From NCBI GenBank assembly GCA_958443615.1, contig CAUCLI010000005.1, positions 62,001 through 126,000 of the forward strand: 64,000 bases of DNA, in the 5' to 3' direction. The notes below the pieces were generated by a model. It saw only the letters and a program-made list of their open reading frames with translations. It was not told the DNA's origin and ran no database searches. The stretch's first letter is position 1, and every line of letters begins with the position of its first letter. Both the position numbers and the translations under genes were made by a program. Of this stretch, positions 27,318-34,787 are shown piece by piece. Source of the DNA: an uncultured Collinsella sp. (lineage in GTDB: Bacteria > Actinomycetota > Coriobacteriia > Coriobacteriales > Coriobacteriaceae).

Positions 27318-27872
27318 TTAGAACTTGACCTGGGGAACCTCGCGCGCCGCCTCCGCGGCCTCGAAGCCGGTGCGCTCCTTGAACTGGAAGATGCCGGCGA
27401 AGATGTTGCCGGGGAACGTCTGGATGCCGTTGTTGTAGTTGAGCACGCAGTCGTTGTAGCTCTGGCGCGCGTAGGAGATCTTGTTCTCGGTGTCCTCGAG
27501 CGAGGCCTGCAGCTGCGTGAAGTTGGCGTTCGCCTTCAGGTCGGGGTATGCCTCGGCGACCATCAGCAGCTGGCGGAGCGCGCCGGTGAGGGCGTTGTCG
27601 GCGGCGATCTTCTCCTCGGGGGTCGTGGCGGCGGTTGCTGCGGTGCGCGCCTGGGTCACCGCATCGAGGGTCTCCCGCTCGTGGGCGGCATAGCCCTTGA
27701 CGGTCTCAACCAAGTTGGGGATCAGGTCGTTGCGGCGCTGCAGCTGGGTGTCGATGTTTTGCCACGCGTTGTCCACGCGGTTGCGCAGCGTGACGAGGTT
27801 GTTGTAGATGCCGGCGATCCCCATGACGACCGCGACGACGAGGATGATGCCGATGATGAACGGGAGTCCCAT
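27318..27872 (-). CDS. lemA: LemA family protein
   Basis: 184 residues: one N-terminal membrane helix (about 3-22) followed by a cytosolic or surface helical bundle. Family signatures are YNNLVTLRNRVDNAWQNID, RRNDLIPNLVETVKGYAAHE and the C-terminal YNNGIQTFPGNIFA. LemA proteins are widespread, with no agreed biochemical role. They often sit with a TPM-domain partner, which is absent here. It has its own terminator and is divergent from a TetR-type regulator gene. Confidence 0.93.
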   Translation of the reverse strand: MGLPFIIGIILVVAVVMGIAGIYNNLVTLRNRVDNAWQNIDTQLQRRNDLIPNLVETVKGYAAHERETLDAVTQARTAATAATTPEEKIAADNALTGALRQLLMVAEAYPDLKANANFTQLQASLEDTENKISYARQSYNDCVLNYNNGIQTFPGNIFAGIFQFKERTGFEAAEAAREVPQVKF

Positions 27873-28027
27873 GTGTGCTCCTTATCCGTGGGGGCATGTG
27901 CGTCCCCGTGTTGCTTGGGGTCCAGTATACCCACCTGGGCGGCATGCCGCCGCCAACGGTCTGTCAGCGGTAGGGACACACCCGTTTCTCAAATGTAAAT
28001 CGGCGACGGCGAATTGATGCACGGCAC

Positions 28028-28055
28028 TTGCCATATTCTCATCGCGTATTAGGAT
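28028..28055 (+). promoter_or_regulatory. Candidate promoter of the TetR gene
   Basis: TTGCCA (28028-28033), 16-bp spacer, TAGGAT (28050-28055), 80 bp before the TetR start and just upstream of an inverted repeat. Confidence 0.4.
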
Positions 28056-28075
28056 AGGGGACACATATCACTTAT

Positions 28076-28105
28076 CTATCTATCAGTTGACCCGAGGATA
28101 GATAG
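28076..28105. promoter_or_regulatory. Candidate operator (CTATCTATC inverted repeat)
   Basis: Perfect 9-bp inverted repeat (28076-28084 and 28097-28105) with a 12-bp spacer, 30 bp before the TetR start and downstream of its likely promoter. Its position fits autoregulation. Confidence 0.5.
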
Positions 28106-28134
28106 CGTACGAATGAACAATGGAGACGGGAACC

Positions 28135-28749
28135 ATGGATCTGCGCATTCAAAAGACGTATCGCTCGTTGCTGGCCGCGTTCACCAGCTTGCTCGAGAAG
28201 CATCGCTATGAAGATGTGAGCGTGGCCATGCTGTGCGATGAGGCGATGATCCGCCGCACGACGTTCTACAAGCATTTCGCGGATAAATCCGAGTTCTTCA
28301 GCTTTTTCGTGGACAGCCTGCGCGTCGAGCTGGTCAAGTACGGCGAGGCGAAGGCCGAGGAGCATCGCCTGTCCAAGGGCGAGTCGGTCGACGAGGACCC
28401 GCTCGTGGTCAACGTCGAGGAGGGCATCGCCATCCTGCGCGCCCTCGTCGACTTCCTGCTCGAGCACGCCAAGCTCGTCGACAACATACTGGACAGCTCG
28501 ATGAGCGGCATGATGCTGCTCATGATCGAGGACCGTGTCGCCGAGATTCTCCGCGAGCGCTACCACGCGCATGCGAAGGCGCGCGGTGAGGACCCCCTGG
28601 CGTTCGCCGCCGCCTCCGAGTTCGCCGCCGGCGGCATCGTCCGTCTGTTCGGAAAATGGTGGATGCGCGGCCATGACCCCGAGACGGAGGGGGAGCTCGT
28701 CACCACTGCCGAGACGATGGTGTTGCGCGTGCTGTCGCAACCCAAGTAG
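28135..28749 (+). CDS. TetR/AcrR-family regulator
   Basis: DNA-binding repressor of about 204 residues from ATG 28135 (GGAGACGGG upstream). An upstream ATG at 28120 is less likely. The N-terminal helix-turn-helix is clear (YEDVSVAMLCDEAMIRRTTF, then YKHFADKSEFF). The C-terminal ligand domain resembles TetR_C members that act in stress responses. It is closed by a bidirectional terminator at 28756. The regulated genes may be itself and the divergent lemA. No transporter is adjacent. Confidence 0.85.
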   Translation: MDLRIQKTYRSLLAAFTSLLEKHRYEDVSVAMLCDEAMIRRTTFYKHFADKSEFFSFFVDSLRVELVKYGEAKAEEHRLSKGESVDEDPLVVNVEEGIAILRALVDFLLEHAKLVDNILDSSMSGMMLLMIEDRVAEILRERYHAHAKARGEDPLAFAAASEFAAGGIVRLFGKWWMRGHDPETEGELVTTAETMVLRVLSQPK

Positions 28750-28752
28750 ACG

Positions 28753-28778
28753 AAAAAGCGGGCCGCCCGGGCCCGCTT
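28753..28778. terminator. Bidirectional terminator between TetR gene and tRNA-Ser
   Basis: Nine-bp stem (28756-28764 with 28770-28778). A-run on the left and TT on the right, so it can serve the plus-strand TetR gene and the minus-strand tRNA. Confidence 0.7.
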
Positions 28779-28790
28779 CCCATATCGAAC

Positions 28791-28880
28791 TGGCGGAGAG
28801 AGAGGGATTCGAACCCTCGGAACACTTGCGTGCTCAACGGTTTTCAAGACCGCCGCATTCAACCGCTCTGCCATCTCTCC
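28791..28880 (-). tRNA. tRNA-Ser(UGA)
   Basis: On the minus strand: acceptor GGAGAGA...TCTCTCC, long variable arm typical of serine tRNAs, anticodon loop CTTGAAA with anticodon TGA, T-loop GGTTCGAATCC. CCA is encoded (plus strand 28791-28793). About 90 nt in all. Confidence 0.95.
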
Positions 28881-28969
28881 GTGCGAACGGTAATGATAGC
28901 ATCGAACGCGACCGAACGTGCGCGGGGTTTGCCCGCCTGACATGTGGAAGGTGCGGGATCGCCGTGAAG

Positions 28970-30760
28970 ATGCCCAAAGACGATGCGCTCGAACGCCCCA
29001 CTTCGCTCGAGGATGACGAGCGCTTCATGCGCGAGGCCCTGGGGGAGGCGCGCATGGCGGCGGAGTTGGGCGAGGTTCCCATCGGCGCCGTCGTGGTGCA
29101 CGGGGGCGAGGTCATCGCCCGCGCCCACAACAGGCGCGAGCTCGACGAGGACCCTTCCGCGCACGCGGAGTTCCTCGCGATGATGGATGCGGCTCGCGTG
29201 CTCGGCCGGTGGCGCCTCACGGGTTGCACGGTGTACGTGACGCTCGAACCCTGTGCCATGTGCGCCGGGCTCATGGTGAATGCGCGCATCGGCCGCTGCG
29301 TGTACGGCGCCGCGGATCCCAAGGGCGGTGCTCTCGGGACGCTTTACGACCTCAGTTCCGACGACCGGCTGAACCATGCGTTTCCCGTCACATCCGGCGT
29401 GCTCGCCGACGAGTGCGCGGGAGAGCTCCGTTCGTTCTTCCGCAGGTTGAGAGGGGCGGACGAGCAAATGCCGGGGGAGGTCGCCGCGGACGCCGCCGTG
29501 CGGGCGCCTTCTCCTCGGGGCCGCCGCGGTCGCGACGGGTCCCCGCGCATCGTGTTGGCGATCGACTCCTTCAAAGGGTCGGTGGCGAGCGCGCAGGTCG
29601 AGTCCTGGCTCGCCGAGGGGCTGCGCCGTGCCGAGCCGAACGCGCGCATCACGGCGATCCCGATCGCCGACGGGGGAGAGGGCACGGTCGAGGCTTTGCA
29701 CGCGGCCCTGGGGGGAGAGCTCAGGTGCGTGCGGGTCGCCGGCCCTTTAGGAGAGCCGCGTGACGCGACGTACCTGCTCATGAGGGACGCGGCGGAGCCG
29801 TATGCCGTGATTGAGGCGGCGCAGGCCGTGGGCATCGGGTGCTCTCCGCGCACCCATGAGGCGGCCCTGTCCGCCGGTACGCGCGGCGTCGGCCAGTTGA
29901 TGGCCGACGCGATTGAGAACGGCGCGCAGGCCCTGTACATCGGCTTGGGTGGAAGCGCCACGACCGACGGCGGTGCGGGTATGTTGCAGGCGCTGGGCGC
30001 GCGCGTCCTCACCGCCGCCGGGGCGCCGATCGAGCAGGGCCTGATCGGCCTTCGCGACATCGCGTCGATAGATCTCGCCCCCGCGCGCTCCGCGGTCGAC
30101 GGCATCCGCTTGGCGGTGCTCTCCGACGTGGGAAGCCCGCTTGTGGGTCCGCGGGGCGCGGTGCGCGTGTTCGGAGGTCAGAAGGGACTCGGGTCCGGGG
30201 TCGAGCCCGCGGCCCTCGACGAGTTGCTCGCGACGTGCGATAGATGGATGGCGGTGTACGGGTCGCGGTTGACGGCGGCGCGCGATGCGCTTGACGGCAC
30301 GCCGCTGCAGGTCGCCGCCGCGGGCGCGCGCCCCAAATCCCTGGCGGGCGTTCCCGGCTCCGGTGCCGCGGGGGGTCTGGGCGCCGCGCTCCTGGCGCTC
30401 GGCGCCGATTTGGCGCCGGGGATCGACGCGGTCCCCGACATGGGCTCCTTCGACGATGCCGTTCGCGATGCGGACCTGGTCGTCACGGGTGAGGGCGCGG
30501 TCGATGCGCAGACGGCCGAGGGCAAGGCGCCCGCCGGCGTCGCCCGGCGCGCGAAGCGCCTGGATGGCGGCGTGCCCGTCGTCGCCGTCTGCGGGGCCCG
30601 TGCGGATGACCTCGAGGCCGTGTACGAATCGGGGGTCGACGCCGTGCTGCCGATCGAGCGCGGGCCCCAAGGCGTGGAGGAGGCGCTAAGCCCCGCCTGC
30701 ACACGCTCAAACCTCATCGCGACCGGCGAGACGGTGGCGCGGCTGATGAGGGCGCTGTAA
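28970..30760 (+). CDS. Fusion: tRNA adenosine deaminase (TadA) + glycerate kinase
   Basis: One uninterrupted frame of 596 residues encodes two enzymes usually made separately. Residues about 15-155 are TadA, which makes inosine at position 34 of tRNA-Arg(ACG): zinc motifs AHAEFLAM and LEPCAMCAG are intact. A linker rich in Arg/Gly/Pro (about 165-185) joins it to glycerate kinase type 1 (GarK/GlxK-like, about 186-596), starting RIVLAIDSFKGS and including IADGGEGT, LGGSATTDGGAGM and VTGEGAVDAQT. I start at ATG 28970. GTG 28964 is an alternative with GGAAGG 12 bases upstream. The two reactions have no known link. Two tRNA-Arg(ACG) genes lie 0.8-1.1 kb downstream. Confidence 0.88.
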   Translation: MPKDDALERPTSLEDDERFMREALGEARMAAELGEVPIGAVVVHGGEVIARAHNRRELDEDPSAHAEFLAMMDAARVLGRWRLTGCTVYVTLEPCAMCAGLMVNARIGRCVYGAADPKGGALGTLYDLSSDDRLNHAFPVTSGVLADECAGELRSFFRRLRGADEQMPGEVAADAAVRAPSPRGRRGRDGSPRIVLAIDSFKGSVASAQVESWLAEGLRRAEPNARITAIPIADGGEGTVEALHAALGGELRCVRVAGPLGEPRDATYLLMRDAAEPYAVIEAAQAVGIGCSPRTHEAALSAGTRGVGQLMADAIENGAQALYIGLGGSATTDGGAGMLQALGARVLTAAGAPIEQGLIGLRDIASIDLAPARSAVDGIRLAVLSDVGSPLVGPRGAVRVFGGQKGLGSGVEPAALDELLATCDRWMAVYGSRLTAARDALDGTPLQVAAAGARPKSLAGVPGSGAAGGLGAALLALGADLAPGIDAVPDMGSFDDAVRDADLVVTGEGAVDAQTAEGKAPAGVARRAKRLDGGVPVVAVCGARADDLEAVYESGVDAVLPIERGPQGVEEALSPACTRSNLIATGETVARLMRAL

Positions 30761-30853
30761 CGTCCGTCTGATCAACGCTTTGGTGTGTGGGCGAGATGAT
30801 CGAGCTGGACGAAGCGCGTTCGAGCGGCTACTATAGTCAGACACGCCTCGCGC

Positions 30854-30950
30854 GTTCGATGGGTTCGGGTGACGATATGTTTCGAACCTGGTCAGGTCCG
30901 GAAGGAAGCAGCCATAAGGAGCCTCTGACGGGCACCCGTTCCCATCGAAC
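30854..30950 (+). ncRNA. ffs: Signal recognition particle RNA (small bacterial type)
   Basis: The highly conserved apical region is exact: CCTGGTCAGGTCCGGAAGGA followed by AGCAGCC. The ends GTTCGATGGG (30854-30863) and CCCATCGAAC (30941-30950) pair perfectly. About 97 nt. CCCGT/ACGGG and TTTTT (30961-30965) after it look like the terminator. This RNA scaffolds Ffh for co-translational export. Confidence 0.95.
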
Positions 30951-31153
30951 TCACGGGGCGTTTTTCTGTGCCGATTTCCCCGCCAAAGCAATCCGCGCCA
31001 AAGCAATGGCAAAAATGCGTCCATGATGCGCCTATCATGCCGTGCGGACAAAAAAACCGTGGGGGCGATCTTCTCGACACAATATACACGAACATACGTT
31101 CTATTTTGAGGTATACTGATCCCACAGAGACGGGCGAGAGAAAGGGGACGGCG

Positions 31154-31501
31154 ATGGATGTATTCGACAGTGGTGCGGTGTTGTTCGCGAGTGAGGAGGA
31201 GGGGGAGAGCCTGACGGTCGAGTGCGCGATGACGGAGGATGGTCGACTTCGCATCGTGCAGGCGAGCGCCGGCCCGTTGACCAAATGGAGTTTCAGGGAG
31301 AGCCCGCATACGGTCGAGGCGATTGCGGATCCGAGCGGAGTCGAAGGCCTGTTGGAGTATTTTCACTTGGACGCGCCACATCAACTGCCGGCGGTTCTTC
31401 GGTTCGAATACACGGGTTACGATTGTTTTTCCGACCTGTGCGGCTTGATGAGGCGGCTTGGGATTTCGTACGAGATCAAGGAGGCGCCCATCGCGAGATA
31501 A
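31154..31501 (+). CDS. Hypothetical protein, 115 residues
   Basis: Starts at ATG 31154 with GAAAGGGGA upstream. A TATACT (31112-31117) may be its -10. The protein is acidic and globular, without a signal peptide, membrane helix or motif I recognise. It lies between SRP RNA and tRNA-Arg. Codon usage is consistent with a real gene, but the function is unknown. Confidence 0.65.
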   Translation: MDVFDSGAVLFASEEEGESLTVECAMTEDGRLRIVQASAGPLTKWSFRESPHTVEAIADPSGVEGLLEYFHLDAPHQLPAVLRFEYTGYDCFSDLCGLMRRLGISYEIKEAPIAR

Positions 31502-31553
31502 TTGACATCGACGGTGCACGATAAAAATAATTGGGAATAATGCCAATTTTTCC

Positions 31554-31582
31554 TTGACGCGATGTATCACAGGTGGCAATAT
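31554..31582 (+). promoter_or_regulatory. Promoter of first tRNA-Arg
   Basis: TTGACG (31554-31559), 17-bp spacer, CAATAT (31577-31582), 12 bp before the tRNA. The second tRNA copy has the same spacing. Confidence 0.75.
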
Positions 31583-31594
31583 ATACCTCGCGTT

Positions 31595-31671
31595 GCGGCG
31601 TTACCTCAGCTGGATAGAGGGTCTGACTACGAATCAGAACGTCACAGGTTCGAATCCTGTACGCCGCACCA
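31595..31671 (+). tRNA. tRNA-Arg(ACG), copy 1
   Basis: 77 nt with encoded CCA. Acceptor GCGGCGT/ACGCCGC, D-loop CAGCTGGATAGAG, anticodon stem TCTGA, loop CTACGAA (anticodon ACG), T-loop GGTTCGAATCC. A34 must be deaminated to inosine to read CGU, CGC and CGA, the job of the TadA domain encoded upstream. Confidence 0.97.
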
Positions 31672-31683
31672 GTCGAATGCGAG

Positions 31684-31708
31684 AGCCCCCGGAGACGGGG
31701 GCTTTTTT
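31684..31708 (+). terminator. Terminator of tRNA-Arg copy 1
   Basis: Eight-bp stem AGCCCCCG / CGGGGGCT, GAGA loop, T-run to 31708. Confidence 0.85.
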
Positions 31709-31769
31709 CATGCGTGGATCATCGTTCCACCCATGTAAGGGCTCCGCAAAAAATAGTCGAAATTGTCGC

Positions 31770-31798
31770 TTGACTCCACTAGGGGGCAGTGGCAATAT
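31770..31798 (+). promoter_or_regulatory. Promoter of second tRNA-Arg
   Basis: TTGACT (31770-31775), 17-bp spacer, CAATAT (31793-31798). The spacer is unlike that of copy 1 except near the -10. Confidence 0.75.
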
Positions 31799-31810
31799 AT
31801 ACCACGCGTT

Positions 31811-31887
31811 GCGGCGTTACCTCAGCTGGATAGAGGGTCTGACTACGAATCAGAACGTCACAGGTTCGAATCCTGTACGCCGCACCA
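31811..31887 (+). tRNA. tRNA-Arg(ACG), copy 2
   Basis: Identical to copy 1 across all 77 nt, 216 bp downstream. The identity extends from the -10 region through the terminator, showing a recent tandem duplication or gene conversion. Confidence 0.97.
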
Positions 31888-31899
31888 GTCGAATGCGAG

Positions 31900-31923
31900 A
31901 GCCCCCGGAGACGGGGGCTTTTT
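31900..31923 (+). terminator. Terminator of tRNA-Arg copy 2
   Basis: Same AGCCCCCG / CGGGGGCT stem and GAGA loop as copy 1, T-run to 31923. Confidence 0.85.
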
Positions 31924-31990
31924 CATATCGCATGCCCCCACGCTCCGCTTCGACGCCGCGGAAGAGCGGGTGCGGGACATGAGCATGATA

Positions 31991-32028
31991 AAGGCATCGT
32001 CCGGAGCAATCGGTCCGGACGATGCCTT
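31991..32028 (-). terminator. Terminator of the nine-helix membrane protein gene
   Basis: Perfect 15-bp arms (31991-32005 and 32014-32028). Read on the minus strand it follows the stop at 32082 and ends in a T-rich stretch. Confidence 0.8.
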
Positions 32029-32081
32029 ATCTGATTCACGGCTCCCGCGGGGTGCCTGCGGGCGGCGCGGATTGGGCGAAG

Positions 32082-33056
32082 CTATGCGGCGCGGGACATG
32101 GCCTGCTCGAAGTCGCGGGTGCCCTTGAAGACCTCGTGCTTGTAGGGGTTCACGCCGAGCTTCTTGGCGCGGTACATGATGTAGCCGAACGCGGCGACGT
32201 TCACCACAAGCGCGACCACGGAGACGGCGAGGTTGATGCCCGGGTTGTTCACGGAGTCGACGGAGAAGACGCTGTAATCCTGGAACATCGGGAACACCTG
32301 GGCGAACATGCACCACAGGGCGAGCGTGTTGGCACGGTTCTGGATCCAGCCGCCCTTGTTCCAGAAGAAGTTCGCCACGGTGGGCGCCAGCAGCAGCGCG
32401 AGACCGCAGTACCAGGCGTGCGTGGGCAGGCAGTTGTAGGTGTAGCAGAAGTTCCACAGGTCGTAGGCGAGGATGTAGACCCAGGTCATATCGGGCCACA
32501 GCATGTCGTCGCCCTTCTTGGAGCGGTAGATGCCCCACCAGCCGGTCATGCAGAAGATGTTGATGAGGCCGGCGATGCCGTTGAAGACGTTGTGCCAGCC
32601 GCCCATGAGGACGACGCCCTCGGTGGAGACCCAGGTGGTGCCGAAGGCGCGCACGGCGCTCTCGAAATCAGAGACAACGGCGATGAGGATGTTGATGGCG
32701 ACGATGGCGAAGGGGAACACCTTGAAGGCCTCGCTGCGGCCGAGCTTGCCCCAACCGTATTTGAGCATCATGAAGCCGATGCAGCCGGCGGTCGCGGCGT
32801 AGAGCTTGGCGTAATGGAACCAGCTGCCCATATGCAGGTACGTGGGGTTGCTGAGCGCCCAGTCCATACCCATGCCGGCGCATACGTAGATGGAGATGAA
32901 GTACACGGTGAGCACGGCGGGGATGCCGAGGAAGCACACGATGCCGCCGGTCTTGGAACGGCGCGCGACCTCGTTGGCTGCGATCAGGCCGACGAAGACC
33001 ATGATCCATCCCAGCCACTGATACATGGCGTTCTCGCCATACACCTGGAACAACAT
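32082..33056 (-). CDS. Multipass membrane protein, DUF5692-like
   Basis: 324 residues with about nine hydrophobic helices, many Trp/Tyr residues and short loops. It resembles the DUF5692 family of uncharacterised membrane proteins found in gut anaerobes. I do not know its substrate. The gene follows a TetR gene on the same strand, and the gap between them holds TTGACAAAGTGTCAA. The same palindrome type occurs twice upstream of the TetR gene, so this protein is probably its main target. A transporter or membrane enzyme induced by a small ligand is a fair inference. Confidence 0.72.
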   Translation of the reverse strand: MLFQVYGENAMYQWLGWIMVFVGLIAANEVARRSKTGGIVCFLGIPAVLTVYFISIYVCAGMGMDWALSNPTYLHMGSWFHYAKLYAATAGCIGFMMLKYGWGKLGRSEAFKVFPFAIVAINILIAVVSDFESAVRAFGTTWVSTEGVVLMGGWHNVFNGIAGLINIFCMTGWWGIYRSKKGDDMLWPDMTWVYILAYDLWNFCYTYNCLPTHAWYCGLALLLAPTVANFFWNKGGWIQNRANTLALWCMFAQVFPMFQDYSVFSVDSVNNPGINLAVSVVALVVNVAAFGYIMYRAKKLGVNPYKHEVFKGTRDFEQAMSRAA

Positions 33057-33094
33057 AGGTTCCCCTTTCTATACAAAGCCCCCTTATAGGCTTG

Positions 33095-33109
33095 TTGACA
33101 AAGTGTCAA
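33095..33109. promoter_or_regulatory. TetR operator upstream of the membrane protein gene
   Basis: TTGACAAAGTGTCAA, a 15-bp palindrome 38 bp before the membrane protein start. It matches the two sites upstream of the TetR gene. Confidence 0.75.
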
Positions 33110-33173
33110 TAGTTTGGACATGCAAGACCGAGGAAGGTTCTCGCTCCCGTATCGGGGTGCGACGCCGCCGATG

Positions 33174-33806
33174 TCAGCGTTCTGGTCTCCGTTCGGGGTA
33201 TTTCGCGGTGTAGCCCTCGATGTGCAGGGTGCTGGCGATGATGTCCTTGATGGTTTCCTCGGGCGCATCGGGATGCGTCCTCACGAACATGACGAGACCG
33301 GTGATGAGGACGTAGAAGGTCTCGTAGAGATGGTCGATCCGCACCTCGTGATGGGCCGCGAAGTCGACGACGGTCGAGGAGCACATGTAGGTGGCGAGTC
33401 GGTCGGCGACGCGATGTATGAACGAGGCGTACAGCGCGGCGTTGCCGTTGTGCACGACCGACTGGGACATGACGTCATTTTGGTTCACGACCATGTTCTT
33501 GAGCATGTGCGCGATGGTGTCGAGCGAGCCCTCGATGTCGCCGGCGACGCGCGATTCGTCCCATGCGGTGAGTTGCTCGACGAACGAGTCGATGCTGAGG
33601 TCGAGCACCGCCTTGAGGGCGTCCTCCTTGGTGGGGAAGTAATGGTAGAAGAGCGAGCGCGTACATCCGGCACGCTTGGTGACGGCGGAGATGGACAGGC
33701 GGCTCAAGCCGTCCTCGACGACGGTCTCGCGCACCGCGGTGAGGATCTCGTCGCGTCGATCGTCATGTGCCAGACGCTCGTGGTGCCTGCTGGCGTTGGA
33801 GGTCAT
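33174..33806 (-). CDS. TetR-family regulator of the membrane protein gene
   Basis: 210 residues from ATG 33806 (GGAGAGGGG upstream). The helix-turn-helix is clear: LSISAVTKRAGCTRSLFYHY followed by FPTKEDALKAV. The C-terminal domain is helical, as in TetR ligand-binding domains. The open frame upstream of 33806 is not part of the protein. Three matching 15-bp palindromes lie before this gene and before the downstream membrane protein gene, predicting autorepression and repression of that gene. hypB is transcribed divergently from about 190 bp away. Confidence 0.9.
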   Translation of the reverse strand: MTSNASRHHERLAHDDRRDEILTAVRETVVEDGLSRLSISAVTKRAGCTRSLFYHYFPTKEDALKAVLDLSIDSFVEQLTAWDESRVAGDIEGSLDTIAHMLKNMVVNQNDVMSQSVVHNGNAALYASFIHRVADRLATYMCSSTVVDFAAHHEVRIDHLYETFYVLITGLVMFVRTHPDAPEETIKDIIASTLHIEGYTAKYPERRPER

Positions 33807-33860
33807 GGGCGCCCCTCTCCGTCGAAGTCGCTCTTTCGTCGATTCCAGTCTTGACCTTTG

Positions 33861-33875
33861 TTGACAAAACGTCAA
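33861..33875. promoter_or_regulatory. TetR operator, site 1 upstream of the regulator
   Basis: TTGACAAAACGTCAA, a near-perfect palindrome 55 bp before the TetR start. Confidence 0.72.
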
Positions 33876-33883
33876 TATGTAAT

Positions 33884-33898
33884 TTGACGAAGTGTCAA
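33884..33898. promoter_or_regulatory. TetR operator, site 2 upstream of the regulator
   Basis: TTGACGAAGTGTCAA, 23 bp from site 1, about two helical turns. The shared pattern is TTGACrAArygTCAA. It also lies about 100 bp before hypB. Confidence 0.72.
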
Positions 33899-33998
33899 CA
33901 AGTTTGGCCGGGCGGCGCTCGGCATAGATGAGGGGACGCGCACGATGGCGATCCGGGCGATTGCGCGCGATGTCCCCCAGGTCGCAAGGGGAGGGGCC

Positions 33999-34691
33999 AT
34001 GAGCGATGTCCGTGTGATCGAGGTCAAGGAGAGCGTGTTCGCCGACAACGACCGCAAGGCCGATGAGCTGCGAGGGGAGTTGCGCGAGCGGGGGACCTTC
34101 CTGCTGAATTTGATGTCGAGCCCGGGTTCCGGCAAGACCACCACGCTTTCGCGCACGATCGAGGCGCTGAAGGACGAGCTGTCCATCGCGGTGATGGAGG
34201 CCGACATCGACTCCGACGTGGATGCGCGCACCATCCTCGGGACCGGCGCCCGCGCGATCCAGCTCCATACCGGCGGCATGTGCCACCTGGATGCCTATAT
34301 GACCAGGCAGGGCCTCGACGAGCTGTTCGCCGACGAGGCGGAGGGTGCCGCCACGGACCTGGCCATCCTCGAGAACGTGGGCAATCTCGTGTGCCCCGCG
34401 GAGTTCGACACCGGCGCCTCGGCGAACGCGATGATCCTGTCCGTGCCGGAGGGCGACGACAAGCCACTCAAGTATCCGCTTATGTTCAGCATCTGCGACG
34501 TGGTGCTCGTGAACAAGATCGACGCGCTGCCCGTGTTCGACACGTTCAGCATGGAGCGCGTGCGCGAGAACATCCTCATGCGCAACCCGAACGCGACCAT
34601 CATCCCCATAAGCGCCAAGACGGGCGAGGGCATCGACGAGTGGGCAGATTGGCTGCGCACGCGCGTGTCGGAGTGGAAGACCGCGAAATAG
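33999..34691 (+). CDS. hypB: Hydrogenase nickel-insertion GTPase HypB
   Basis: GTPase that, with HypA, delivers nickel to [NiFe]-hydrogenase. 230 residues from ATG 33999 (AGGGGAGG upstream). An upstream ATG at 33945 has no ribosome site. The P-loop SSPGSGKTTT, switch region MEADIDSDVD, metal-site region GGMCHLDA, and NKID specificity motif are all present. There is no His-rich N-terminal nickel store. hypA lies 3 kb downstream beyond a large flavoprotein gene. The hydrogenase and the other hyp genes are not in this window. Confidence 0.93.
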   Translation: MSDVRVIEVKESVFADNDRKADELRGELRERGTFLLNLMSSPGSGKTTTLSRTIEALKDELSIAVMEADIDSDVDARTILGTGARAIQLHTGGMCHLDAYMTRQGLDELFADEAEGAATDLAILENVGNLVCPAEFDTGASANAMILSVPEGDDKPLKYPLMFSICDVVLVNKIDALPVFDTFSMERVRENILMRNPNATIIPISAKTGEGIDEWADWLRTRVSEWKTAK

Positions 34692-34714
34692 GAACCCCGA
34701 ACTTAGACGGAGCA

Positions 34715-34745
34715 CCTCAATTTAGGGACTGTCCCTAAATTGAGG
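34715..34745. repeat. 31-bp perfect palindrome, copy 1
   Basis: CCTCAATTTAGGGAC (34715-34729), one base, then its exact complement (34731-34745). The right half is partly repeated just after (34750-34758). An essentially identical palindrome is at 37587-37617. No T-tract follows. Confidence 0.85.
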
Positions 34746-34787
34746 CGCTAAATTGAGGCACCTTCGAACCCCAGGAAAGGAACCCAC

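Noticed and set aside
33174..34715. 513-residue minus-strand protein including the TetR domain
   Set aside because: The upstream part lies opposite hypB and has no coding character. The regulator has its own ATG and ribosome site at 33806.
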